Source of the DNA: Bullera alba
Taxonomy: Eukaryota > Basidiomycota > Tremellomycetes > Tremellales > Bulleraceae
Direction of reading: 5' to 3'
Length of the DNA: 64,000 bases
Assembly: GCA_001600095.1 (NCBI GenBank)
Contig: BCIX01000001.1
Coordinates: forward strand, 4,055,198 to 4,119,197
Part shown: positions 22,940 to 33,893 of the stretch, in pieces
Numbering within the stretch: position 1 is the stretch's first letter
Layout: every line of letters starts with the position of its first letter
Translations under genes and position numbers: made by a program
Notes under the pieces: generated by a model
What the model saw: only the letters and a program-made list of their open reading frames with translations
What the model was told of the DNA's origin: nothing
Database searches by the model: none

Positions 22940-25130
22940 CTACATGTTATACGACGGTGCATTTTCCATCCAGTCCGAGGCCTGATTATCGTCCATGTCG
23001 TCCCAAGGATCGTCAAATGTTGCTTGCTCGAACGCCTCATCCAGTCCCATCGCTTGGTGGTTTGTGTAGTCACCTCGTCCAACACTTCCCATACCTCGGC
23101 TGGCAATACTGTGAGGTCTCTCTCGCCCTCCAAGAAAGCGTAGGGTATGTTGCCCCACTCACAAGCTCGGGCTATAAGCCGTTTATTGAGCTCGTATCCA
23201 CGGTAGAAACCTCTAGTCGTCCACTTGCGCCGCGAGGAAACGTTTGTTTCCCGGACCCCACGGCCTCGGACCGGTTTGATCCCAGCGGTTGACGATCTCG
23301 AGAGTATGCGGAAAAGAGAGAGCTCTCGTTTCTTGTCCGCCGGGTTCTTGTACGTCCGGATGATCGCTCCTCGCCAACCAAGTCTTTCCCAATCTTTGGG
23401 AGACACAGTCGGTTTGAGCCAGCCCCAAGGTTCGTATGCCTCCAGGTTCCCATCGAGAGGCGTGGGTCTTCGATGTGTTGGGAAGTAACCTCCTTCATAC
23501 TTGTGCCCAAAGTGGACTTCGACCAGATCCGGTGCGATTCGTAGACTGTTGGCGAAGACGGTCTCGATGTATGGTTGAGGTCTTATGTCCTCGTCGTGCC
23601 AATTTCCCGTGGAAGGCTCCGCCTCTAACCCCCGCATATGAGGCCAAAGTTGGTCGAGCGTCTTGCACTACGACGTATTTCTTGACTTTGGCGACGCACG
23701 GATTCAACAAAACAGTCTGCAACATGATGCTGGTCAGATGGGGGGAGGACGAGCGGAATCGTAGCGCATCACTCACGTCCATCAGGCCCTCCTTGTCTTC
23801 TCCGAAATCATTGCGCAGCTCGACGAGTGTCGTCAAGTTGGGCAACGTGTTTCCCTTGAAGAGAGATACCACAGGGGTTCGACTCGGACTAAACCAACTG
23901 ACCGCCTCCAATCCGCGATGTTCTCTTATAGCTATCAGAGCGGAATGCGAAGGCGTAGGTTTCCATTTGCCGTTCAAAGCCAGATGTTTGAGGTTGGGCG
24001 CTTTAGCCAGGACACTGCAAAGCATCGCGGACAGAGGTTCCGTCATGTGCTCGATAGAGAAATGATGCAATCCGGTCAGTAGCGGAAGCTCAATAGCACG
24101 ATCCAAGGTACCCAGAGTCTGCGGGGCACGGGCCGGACGCCCACTCTTCAACTCGAGTGATCTCAGATTTGGCATGCGCTGCAACAGCCCGATAAGTTTG
24201 TCGAAGTCGTCCTCAGAGCTGATGGAAAAGCGCAAGTCCCGCAATATCGGAAACACCAATCCGGGTACCGAAAAGAGCATACGGTAAAAGTCGTTTAGAA
24301 TCTCGTCCGAAAGCTTCGAGTCGTCCGGGTTGTTCTGGTTGTTCTGGTTATTCTGGTTGTTCTGGTTGCTCTGGTTGCTCTGGTTGCTCTGGTTGCTCTG
24401 GTTGCTCTGGTTGCTCTGGTTGATCGAGTCGTTCGAATTGATCGAGTTGATCGAGTTGTTCGAGTTGTTCGAGTTGTCTGAATTGTTCGAGCTGCTGGGG
24501 TTTTCCGAGCTGTTCGGACCGTCGGAGTTGTTTGAGGCGTTCGGATTGTTCGAATTGTTCGAGATGGTCGGGACATTCGAGTTGGCAGATGGAACCGTGT
24601 CGATTGGTGGAGGGTCTCTCATCCGGAGACCCTCGGTTGCCTTGGGATGGACGTCGAAGAGTGTGAGGGTGATGAGGTGTGGGTTCACCAGGAGCAAAAT
24701 CTTGAGCTGATACAAGTAATTGGAGCGGAATAGCGCCAGCGTCAACACCTTTAGGTGGACCGCACGCTCAGAGTGAGTTGACAGGCATCGCACGAGCATG
24801 CGGTCAAACAGCCTCTCTTGGCGTAATATCACTTCTGCCGCAGCGCTGTCGGCCACCACCAGCCCTCTCCCTGACAAGGTCAGCGTCAGCGACGATTTGA
24901 CCTCTCGTCTGGGAAACCAACCACGTACTCGGTACACCATGCCTCAGATTGACGCTTTCCCAGATTCTCGACTCTCCGGCATCTCGCAGCGACTTGCAAG
25001 ACCTTGCCAGTGCGTGTGCTGTGGGTCGGTCGATAAGCGATGCGATTTTGCGTAGCACCTCGTATGGTATCGGCTGCAGAACCTTGCCTTTAGGTACGAT
25101 CTCCCCGACTGGAGACGAGTCTGTGGACAT
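22940..25130 (-). pseudogene. F-box/LRR-like paralogue A, two frame breaks, Asn/Ser/Gln-rich insert
   Basis: Exons 25130-24938 and 24870-23777, then 23716 onward; intron phases 1 and 0 as in the other paralogues. The N-terminal F-box is visible: VLQPIPYEVLRKIASLIDRP then ALARSCKSLRDAGESRIWE. The LRR-like middle is recognisable (LPLLTGLHHFSIEHM, LAKAPNLKHLALNGKW, LPNLTTLVE), as are KVKKYVVVQDARP and APDLVEVHFGHKY. Uniquely, ~90 residues rich in Asn, Ser and Gln are inserted (24590-24300). The frame changes by +1 between about 23637 and 23600, right after SYAGVR, and by -1 near 23070 after EVWEVLDEV. The family tail (ASDWMENA) lies in that last frame, ending at 22940. Either a decaying pseudogene or sequence errors; two separate breaks favour decay. 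Confidence 0.7.
24327..24423. repeat. 9-bp coding microsatellite (Ser/Asn-Asn-Gln repeats)
   Basis: About ten tandem copies of a 9-bp unit (ttctggttg, then ctctggttg). On the - strand they encode (SNQ)x6 followed by (NNQ)x4 within paralogue A. Flanking sequence to 24590 is a degenerate continuation rich in Asn and Ser codons. Confidence 0.85.
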
Positions 25131-25331
25131 GGTCGGTGGTTTCGATGTTGTTCGCTGCACTTGACATTGGCTAGGCGACTGAGACCAAGAAGAGAGCGGT
25201 TCACTTGCAGGCAGTTCCCTTGTGGCCTGTCGTGATAAGACGTCTGCTGCTGAGCGCTGACATGCTGCTGAACGGGAGCTAATTAACATCCGGATCTCCG
25301 GGGTCCGGATCGGGAAAACTCATGAGCTGCA

Positions 25332-25364
25332 ATTAGACCGGATTAGACCGGATCTGACCGGATT
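25332..25364. repeat. Imperfect 10-bp tandem repeat, gaccggatta type
   Basis: Three adjacent copies of gaccggatta or gaccggatct in the A/B divergent spacer. Confidence 0.7.
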
Positions 25365-25590
25365 AGGCTTGGTTAGTGAATCAGATCTTACAAGGATCAG
25401 ACCCCATCAGGCCGCGTTCCTGTGTTTGTTGATGCGTAATAACTGCGGGGCGATAAGGAGCTTCACCGTCGGTCTAATCAGTCCTAATCTTGCGTTTGCA
25501 GCAGTGCCCCGCTGGAGTTTCCCCGGTATCCTGCTCGTAAGGTCCCCGATTATATGCCTTCGATCTGTTCCAGCTTCGTAGCTTCGACAC

Positions 25591-25634
25591 GGTGCATCAA
25601 CGGTGCATCAACGGTGCATCAACGGTGCATCAAC
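25591..25634. repeat. Four exact tandem copies of ggtgcatcaac (11 bp)
   Basis: 44 bp of perfect repeat in the divergent spacer, about 150 bp before the start codon of paralogue B. Exact identity suggests recent slippage, or a multi-copy protein-binding site. Confidence 0.9.
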
Positions 25635-25781
25635 GCACTCTTGTCAATGTCCTGCGCAATCGGTCATGACATCGGTTGGCATAGTACAGCGTTCTTCGAC
25701 CATCCTCTAACGGATCCCATCAAGTGTAACATCGCACGATCACAGGCGATCATTGGGTGATTAAGACGATCCGAGGCAGGC

Positions 25782-27783
25782 ATGCCCGTCACCATGACTT
25801 TCGTCAAGCCCAGACCCGCTCCCGCCATCTTACCGTCTATCCCACACGAGATCTTGAGCCAGATCGCATCTCTTATCGACTTACCGGCAGCAAAGGCGCT
25901 AGCTACGACATGCAAATCACTAAGGGATGCGGGAGAGATGAGGATATGGAGAAAACTCGAACTGACGCACGACCCGCGTGCTTATTGTAAGTGACACAAG
26001 TGCCTACACCCAAGGGATATCGCTATATGGCTCTTGACCCACCACTGATGTCTCCGCAGCGGTGGTCCAGTCCTATTCGAGAAGAGCCGTCGCCCTACAA
26101 AAGTCCTTCGATCATCAGTGGAAAGAGAAGCACGTCTTGCAAGGTCTACAATCGTACCCTCACCGCATCACCTTCGTGGAGATGCTAGTCATAACGCCAC
26201 GCTTTGGCACCTTCGGAGAAGCACAAATGGCGGTCCTCCGCCTGTCACATCCTCACCTCATCTCGCTCACGATCTTCGAGCCGTATACCGAATTGGACGA
26301 ATCACCATCGAATGCGCCAAATCAGTCCGACCTGGCGAGTACGACCAGAAAATACTTTGACTCTTACGAAGTCATGCTCGAAGAGGATCTTCAATTCCCA
26401 AGGTTGCGAGCCCTGCGAGTCGCCTTGGGCGACAATCATGAAGTCAGAGAGCTCTGTGAGCTCTTGAAGGCGATGCCAGTTCTCGGATCACTGGGCGTGG
26501 AGGCGTCGACCAACGAGAGGAGGTTCCCGGAGATCTCTTCAGAAGATGTTGCTGGAATTCCGCAACTTCTCGGCTTGTCCTACCTTGCTATCGAAGTCAT
26601 GTCAAACGACTTTGTGGATCTGCTCGTGGGCATTTTGTCCAAAGCTCCGAACCTGAAACACCTGGCAATGAACGGCAGATGGGACCCAGTTGATGCCTCA
26701 TATGGCATGAAAGCTATAAGAGAACATCACGGGCTCGAGATCGTTAGCTGGTTCGGTCCCATGCGACGTTGTGCGAGAGGTCTATTCAATGGGCAGACAC
26801 GCCCCAACTTGACAACACTCGTCGAGTCGCGACAGGATCTGGGAGAAGCCAAGGAAAGTTTGCTGAACGTGAGTCTCCTGAGAACCTATAACAGGAGACG
26901 ACCCGCTCAACGTCTTTGTTTACAGGCAGAACTGCGCATTCCCATCGCTACCAAAATCAAGAAGTATGTCGTCCTCCGAGGAGCCCGGCCCTCGTCATCT
27001 GAATATGCCATGATTGGTGTCCAGCCTTGCTCGGAGGAGAATTGGGTTGAGGAAGAAGGAGTACTGCCGGAGATCCAACCATGGTTCGCTCTCTCGTTCA
27101 GACGCGCTCCGGATCTGACCGAGATTCACTTTGGACCGGACCACGAAGGGCTGTTGACTGAGCAAAACGAGCGAAACAGACTCCTCGACGGGGCACCCGA
27201 GACGTATGACACTTGGGGTCGCTTCAAGTCCACCACACCTCCTAGAGATTGGGAAACAACTGGGGACAGGGGTGCTATCATCCGCACTTTCTCACGCCCG
27301 GACGATCAGAGTCGGGAGCTCATCCACGTTCGCGTTCTATCGAGATCGGTCATGGACGCTGGAATGAGGCCACTCGTCGGCCCACTCAGAAAATGGTCGA
27401 CACTCTCGTATTACCGCGGACATCCGATTTCACCAAGTGTCCTTGCCGAGGCATATGGGTTGGCGGATCTGCCTTGCGCGTTCATGGAGGGCGGAAGGAA
27501 TCTCACCTTGACCGATGGAGCCTGGCAGGTGCTGGATACTTATGCGGATCAACTGAACAAATTGCGCGGGATCAGTCTTGAAACGGAACGCGAGCAATAC
27601 GACTTCAACTGTCGGATTGTCCCGGACGCAGATCTTCACAACTCCTCCTGGTCTGATCATGGAAGAGGAGACATGGAGGAGCCAACATACTACGAGGGCG
27701 GTTTCACCGAGACCGACAGTGACTTTAGCGGTTTTGAGTATCAGGACGATTTCCATGGATACGGCTCCGACTATCCGCTCTGA
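25782..27783 (+). CDS. F-box/LRR-like paralogue B, intact, with acidic tail
   Basis: Probable substrate adaptor of an SCF-type ubiquitin ligase, by its F-box. Exons 25782-25986, 26060-26868, 26926-27783, giving 623 residues. F-box at ~15-60: AILPSIPHEILSQIASLIDL, ALATTCKSLRDAGEMRIWRK. Residues ~75-350 are LRR-like with repeated hydrophobic segments (LLGLSYLAIEVMSNDF, LSKAPNLKHLAMNGRW, RPNLTTLVESR). The C-terminal domain ~360-570 contains KIKKYVVLRGARPS, APDLTEIHFGPDHEG, RGAIIRTFSRPDD and LPCAFMEGGRNLTL. The tail is acidic with the family motif N-S-[SD]-W-x-D. Only + strand member. Its second intron (26869-26925) is 57 nt and stop-free, so retention would add 19 residues. Confidence 0.82.
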
Positions 27784-28379
27784 TTGGTAGGATGGTACAG
27801 TATGAAGCTCGGGCTTGGACACGGAGGGAGACAAGTGGAAAGGATGGCGACGAGGTGAAATCGCGGGAACAGTACCAGCGCCGTCCGATCCGCCGATGGC
27901 CCTGTCACTTCGGCGCTGGGCTTAACAGCAGACTCTCGTTAGAGCGGTCATTGTCAATGTATCAGCATCCTCATATCATGCATCTGGGTACGAGAAGATC
28001 TACAAAGCTAGGCTAGACGTCGAGGAGTACTATGTCAAGTAGGTGTTGCAATCTGTCACGGTGCAGTTGTGGTCTCGAGCTCTGGACCTCAGTCTGGAAC
28101 CCCTTCATCTTCAGTCCTGACAATCCCCCACCAGCATAATCAGAGTCCTTCGCACCTCCGCAACTGTGACTATATACGATACCGCTCATCTGCCCGGGAA
28201 CGTATAATGTCTAGAAGTGGGCGGCTCGAGACCCGCTCTGGAGCAGACGTGATAAATGCATCTGCCAGCGGCGTATCTAGTGTTTACTGTGCCTCGTGTA
28301 GTCCCGGAACCCCACTTGTTTCTCTGTATAGAGTTACCGCGGTGCGCAAGGCAAATCGTCTGTTTCAAGTCCCGCTGGA
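27784..28379. other. Spacer between F-box paralogues B and C (convergent)
   Basis: 600 bp, no gene recognised; 3' regions of two converging genes. Confidence 0.5.
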
Positions 28380-30422
28380 TCAATCGACAGATTCGATACT
28401 CTGATCGGATTCACTAACATCCTCATCATCTTCCCAATCGATATCGTCCTCTTCGTCCTCATGCTCATCCTCGTCCTCGTCCTCTTCATCCTTATCCTCG
28501 TCGTCCACCTCGCTGTCATACTCATCGTCAAAGGAACCCCGTTCCCGCCCACGATCAGACCAATCGGAGTTTTTCGACTCTTCGTCCCATATATCTTCGA
28601 GGGCTCCCTCGTATTGTGCCCTTTCGCGCTCCTCGGTCATCGCAATCATGTTGTTGGCTTTCTTGATGTGGTCGTCCCGTCCAGCACTTGCCATGAGCTG
28701 CCAGGCAACGTGAGGTTCCTTCCACCTTCCAAAAAAGCGCACGACATGTCGGCCAGCTTGTACGCCTTGGCGAGGGTAGGCAGACCGATGATGTGTCCGC
28801 GATAGAACGAGTAGGTCCACCATTTTCGGCGAGTACCCACGTATGCTTGTTGGAAATGGCTAGCCACAGACCGTGTAAGTACACGGATGTGAACAAGCTC
28901 GCGGCTCTTGTGTTCTGGATGGCTAAAAGTCCGGATGATAGCGCCCCTCCACCCAAGTCTTTCCCAGTCTTTAGGCGCTATGGTCGATTTGAGCCGGCCC
29001 CATGATTCTTGAGTCTCAAAGTCTTCGTCAGCGGCTGTTTGACGTCGACGTAGGGGCGAGTACAGCTCGTCGTGCTTTTGCGCAAAGTGGATTTCTGTCA
29101 GATCTGGTGCTCTTCTGAGGGTGAGGGCGAATGGTATGTCGGAATCCAAGAACGTCCCTAGGGAGCCTAGGAAAAGCCCTTCTTCTTGCTCCCAATTGTC
29201 TTCTGTGCACCGCTGAACTCCAGCCAGGACGTATTCGGATAATGAAGGGCGAGCACCGCCAAGGATGACATACTTCTTGACTTTATCGACAATAGGAATA
29301 TTCAGGTCCGACTACAGCGCAAGGATTGTCAGCGAAGCACTGTCGGCTCAGGCCTCTGACCGCTCACGTCAATCTGACACTCCATGGCTTCTCCGTGATC
29401 CGTCTGCGTTTCGACGAGTGTTGTCAAGTTTGGTAGGGTCTCTCCATTGAACAACTCTCTCGCGGGAAACCGGCTGGGACCAAACCATCCGATAGTCTTC
29501 AGTCCTTGGTGCTTCCTGATGGCTAACAGGGCGGGTGTCCACCGCGTCGGTCTCCATTTTCCGTTCAAATCCAGATGCTTGAGGTTGGGAGCCTGGGGCA
29601 AGATGCCGAGGAGAATGTTGGCCAGTTCATCATCCATGACGTCGATGGACAGATATGCCAATTTGGGCAGTGACAATTTGGGGGTACCAGCAAGCTCCTC
29701 CTTGGTGACGGTGACCGGTTCGCGAGCGTGATTGCAGGGCTCAATCGAAAGCGAAGTAAGGGCCGGCATACGCTTCAAGACCTCGACAAACTCTCCAAAG
29801 TTGCCTTCGTGGCCGATGGCGACCCGAACGTCGCGCAATAATGGGAAGGTGACTTTCTTGCTGGACATGTTGGTGAACAAGTTGGATCTGTTGGGTGTGA
29901 CTGGCAGTATTCTGTCCCCGGGGCAAATTATGTCGGGCTGGGCTCATAGAGCGTCAGGGAAACGAGATGGGGCGACAGTCTGTGCAGGAAGCGGGTCTGC
30001 TGGGTTTCCTTATCGGGGTGGGGTGTGATCGATAGTCTCTTCACGTAACCAGCGCGTCAAGGGTAAAGATCGAGAGCTCGGAGGATGTTCTCTTCTCTTA
30101 CGAACTGTCTGTCGACGACTGCTAGGAACATAGGATCTCCCATTGCGATAGCTAGCGCTGCGAAGCCCCGTATCAGTGAAAGATCTGTAAAGGTCGGAAT
30201 GTTCGTTGAAGACAGACACTCACGAAGTGGAGTATGGTGCACTTCGATCTTTCTCCAGATGCCCATCTCTCCAGCGTCTCTCAGCGCCCTGCATGTCGTG
30301 GCCAGAGACCTTGCCGTTGGCTGATCGATGAGCGATGCGATCTGACACAGTACTTCGTATGGCATTGACGGCAGGATCCGAGGCCCGGACCCGAGCTTGC
30401 CTTGATTGATTGTGGCTGGCAT
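28380..30422 (-). pseudogene. F-box/LRR-like paralogue C, stop codons and frame breaks
   Basis: Exon 1 at 30422-30224 encodes an intact F-box (RILPSMPYEVLCQIASLIDQ, ALRDAGEMGIWRK), with the family phase-1 donor. In exon 2 the frame meets TGA at 30059-30057 within the block aligned to the P-x-R motif (LYP-stop-R), then TAA at 29930-29928, and the frame changes before 29880, from where the LRR-like middle is open (LLRDVRVAIG, PQAPNLKHLDLNGKW, LPNLTTLVE). Exon 3 is open (KVKKYVILGGARPS, APDLTEIHFAQK, CAFLEGGRNLTLPG) until a further -1 frame change near 28690, after WQVLD. The acidic tail with KNSDWSD lies in the -1 frame and ends at 28380. Clearly a degraded copy. Confidence 0.8.
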
Positions 30423-31007
30423 GGCTGCTGTCTGCTTCACTTATGGGCACGTGCAGCTTTGATGACGTATCATATATCAGTCGTCAAGGAGGACCAAGGG
30501 AGAAAGTGGGAGGATAGGACTTGCGAGCTGAACGATGTTACGACAGCTCGGCGTGCAGCGACTGTAGATCACAGCGCGGTTCGCCGTGGTCGGTACTCGG
30601 TTTCGGATTTTCGGATTTTCGGCTCAGTTCTTCTAGAGCTTGAGAGCCAGGCAGGCTCATGCCATACATGAACCCGATCCGTCGTCTAGAGCAAGGAACA
30701 TCGCGGCCAGCGACACGACTAACCATTTAGACGGAGCTCGACTCGGATCTGATCCAGAAGCAAGCACAACCCATACACAGGTCCATAACTATCATGCATA
30801 TTTGATATCCAAAGGACCAAAGGTGGCCCCCGCTCGGTGCTCGGTGCTACCTGCTGAGTCCGCATGCCCACATAGTCTTGTGTGGATGCCCGTAGCATAT
30901 CATCCCTGCAACATCCGACGCTCTGATCAGTGTACCCAGAACTCCACCTGCTTCCTATGTCCAGCCTTCTCTCAATTTCATCCACTCGATCACCGCTCGC
31001 CAGCGAG
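30423..31007. other. Spacer between F-box paralogues C and D
   Basis: About 580 bp upstream of C and downstream of D. No gene recognised. Confidence 0.5.
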
Positions 31008-32945
31008 TTAAGTCTTATACGTCCGAGTCGATATCGTGCATGCTGCCGCCGACGTCGCTTCCGGAATCGTCATCGTCGTCGTCGGTGTACTTTGCTTGGG
31101 TGGTCCAGTCGATCCAGTCAGAGTTCTCCGAATCCTCCGATTCCGCGACCGAGTCGTCCTCAGTATCCATGTCATCGAAATACCCAGTTTGCGGTTCCGT
31201 TTGCAGGCGTAATCGTCCAGAGCCTCCCACGCTTGAGCGGGCAGGGTGAGGTTCCTTCCTCCTTCGAGAAATGCGCTTGGCATCCCGGCCAAGTCGTAAA
31301 TAGTGGCCAGAACGCTGTCGGTTAACGGCTGGTAGCGGTAAAATCCAAAGTCTGACCGTTGCCGTTGCGCGCCAACGTATGTCGCGGTACTGTCGAGGTA
31401 AACTGAGCGTGAGAGTAGGCGGATGTGGACGAATTCTCGAGCACCGTTATCCGGTCTGCTGTACGTGCGAATGATGGCTCCCCTCCAGCCAAGCCGCTCC
31501 CAGTGTTCAGTAGGTATGGTCGGCTTGAGCCAGCCCCAGGGTTCATAGGCGTCTTTGACTTGATCGGGAATTGAAGATCGTTTGGTTCCAGGGAAGCAAG
31601 CTCCGTCATATTTGTGACCAAAGTGAATCTCCGTAAGGTCGGGCGCGTACTTCAAGCTGCGAGCAAACCATGCTTTCATTGGATGCAATACTTCTGCTCT
31701 CTTCGCCGCATCCTCTTCTGTAAGGGTCCGAACGCCAGTCAGAGCGTAGTCGCCTACAGAAGGCCGATGGGTATGAAGGAGGACGTATCTCGTCATCATG
31801 GCAGCTACAGGAATCTTCAGCACCATCTGTGGCACGGATACAGTCAGCTGGGCGAAGCCGACGCTAATTTGGAAGACACTGACATGGAGTAGGCATTCAT
31901 CGGCTTCCCCTTCATCTGTCCTCGTCTCAACGAGCGTCGTCAAATTAGGCTGAGTGTCACCGTCGAACAGGTCTCTTGCGGGTATGCGACTAGGTGCGAA
32001 CCAGCTGACAGCTTCTATCCCTTTGTGCTTTTTGATGGCCTTTAGCCCGGGACTTCTCGGCAGAGGTGACCACTTGCCATCGATAGCTAGATGTTTCAGA
32101 TTCGGAGCCTTGGCTAGCAAACCGATAAGTGCATTGGCCATACCGACAAACATGACATTGATGGACAGGTGGACCAGTCCAGGCAATTTCGGGATGGCAG
32201 TGATATCCGTTCGATCCAACGTCGGCCATTCGTGCTCTTTCTCGTAAGCCTCTAACTCCAGTGTTTTGAGGGTCGGCATCCCCTTCATAAGCCCGAAGAT
32301 CTGCTTGAAGTCGTCGTCGTCTCCTATGTGTACTCGCAAGTCCCGTAGTCTCTCGAGCTTGAGCTTTTTCCCTGAGAACTTGGTATAGAAGTTGTGCTTC
32401 GATGGCGACTCCCCCAATAGTGGCACTGTCGAGCCGCGGACTCCTCGAATCGTGAGGGTCGTGAGATACGGATGCACCATTTCCAGCAGGCGAAGTTGCT
32501 CAGTGTGCTTTTCGAGAAAAGGGGTGATCAACAGCGATTTCACGTAGCTCGTTCGAGGGGGATACGACTGAAGAGCCTGCCACACTCTCTCCGCCTTGGT
32601 CTTTTGCTCGATCGCCTGTTTGTTCCGCTGCAACACTATGTCTCTCAAGGAAGGAGAGAGCTCATCCACATCAGCTTCTGAAGACAGGAGTTAACGGTGA
32701 GTGACATATCGACGGTTGAATGGGTTCCTCCGGGACATATACTCACCCGTTGCGTCGTGCTTGAGTTCCACACGCTGCCAGATTTTGATCTCCCCAGCAT
32801 CCCGCAGACTTTTGCATGTCCTGGCCAGTGCGTGCGCCGAGCTTCTTTCGATGAGGGTTGCGATATGATGGAGCACGTCAAGTGGTATTGACGGTAAAAC
32901 CCGAGGTTCGGCTGCAGTCTTGACAGGAGCCGTCGAAGCTGGCAT
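31008..32945 (-). CDS. F-box/LRR-like paralogue D, open frame but conserved tail in -1 frame
   Basis: Exons 32945-32747, 32677-31884, 31826-31008, giving 603 residues in the continuous frame. F-box: RVLPSIPLDVLHHIATLIER, ALARTCKSLRDAGEIKIWQR. LRR-like middle: LPGLVHLSINVMFVGMANAL, LAKAPNLKHLAIDGKW, QPNLTTLVETR. C-terminal domain: APDLTEIHFGHKYDG, RGAIIRTYSRPDN, MPSAFLEGGRNLTLPA. After ALDDYACKRNRKLG the zero frame gives a basic, unrelated tail. The -1 frame instead gives an acidic tail with SENSDWIDW, like the intact paralogues, ending at 31015. So either the gene has lost one base in the linker, the base is missing from the sequence, or a -1 frameshift is used. The second intron (31883-31827) is 57 nt and stop-free. 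Confidence 0.72.
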
Positions 32946-33893
32946 CTTTGCGGCCTGCAGGTGGTTGACGATGATGCCGTTTCTGATAGATGCGGCCAAG
33001 TTGGTGCCAGTGTGAAGTTGATTGAGTCGAATAAATCGAAGCACGAGTACGCTAGACGAAGTGCACTCCTGCGACTAGGTGCCGGGACTGTGGTAAGGGG
33101 GGAAATGGATGCCTTCACAGATCCGGATTTCTCACCGTCAATGCTGAAGCAGTCAAGCAAGCTTAAGTATGCAAGTGAACAGCATTGGGACAGTAGTGCT
33201 GCGTGACACGCAAGTCTCGAATTCCGAAGCGGGGTGTGCAGTGGGCAGTGTGCACGGTTACAACTCACGTACTCACGGTAGTTGCACCAAGTCCGGAGGT
33301 GGCGGACGGCGGACGGCGTCGAGCTCCGAGCTGACGCGAAAACACCGGGCTGATCATGTCGAGTTCTAAGACTGCTTCACGTGCATGTGGGTGTTAGTGC
33401 AGTGAGTGTGCAGCCGTGCGCGTTGACTGGAGCCAATGCTGAATCTGCACTTGTACCACAAGCTCCCTTTTGCTCCTCGAATATCGCAACGTGTCAGCAA
33501 GCAAGAGGGGGGAGGGGGGGGGGGCTCGTTGACGCCGCGAGTTTGCGAGACTTGACCAGTCGACCCCAACGACTCTCTGAAACACTCCACCACGCTCTAT
33601 CGAGAGGGCAATACATGTTGCACACACTGTACAGATAGATGGACAATCGACACTCGGCGAGCTCGCTGCAATGGTGGCCAAGGCAGAATTGGTGAAAACC
33701 GCGATCTCCCGGCTCGAGAATGAATCAGTGAGTCGTGCCTTCCGATACTCCAAGTAAATCTCACAGAATATGCTGGATCATGCAAGCGGCGGATACCGAC
33801 ACGCTTGGTCGAGCTCATGTGTGAGGTCCTCGTAATGCTGTTAGATGTCGAGGATGACTCGCAATTCGTATTCGTGGACTTCCCTTCCCCTTC
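32946..33893. other. Spacer between F-box paralogues D and E, with G-rich homopolymer
   Basis: About 950 bp, no gene recognised. 33507-33524 is an 18-nt tract of G interrupted by one A; such tracts are prone to length errors. Short frames here lack family features. Confidence 0.5.

Larger units (their letters stand above)
25131..25781. promoter_or_regulatory. Shared head-to-head upstream region of F-box paralogues A and B
   Basis: A 650-bp divergent spacer, the only head-to-head pair in the array. It holds two repeat tracts (25332-25364 and 25591-25634). I see no gene in it. Promoter role is inferred from position only. Confidence 0.45.

Noticed and set aside
24295..24576. Arg/Thr-repeat open frame on the - strand
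   Set aside because: Alternate-frame reading of the same microsatellite inside paralogue A.
24330..24710. Open frame on + encoding repeated FWL/LWL, hydrophobic membrane-like repeats
   Set aside because: It is the antisense of the 9-bp repeat in paralogue A; the low complexity leaves all frames open.
31015..31240. A small intron as the cause of the tail frame switch in paralogue D
   Set aside because: No GT-AG pair of reasonable size gives the needed length modulo three, and no branch-point-like sequence is present; the same holds on inspection for A and C.
28380..31240. Classical -1 slippery heptamer at the tail junctions
   Set aside because: None of the three linkers contains an X XXY YYZ site in the zero frame; programmed shifting is kept only as a hypothesis.
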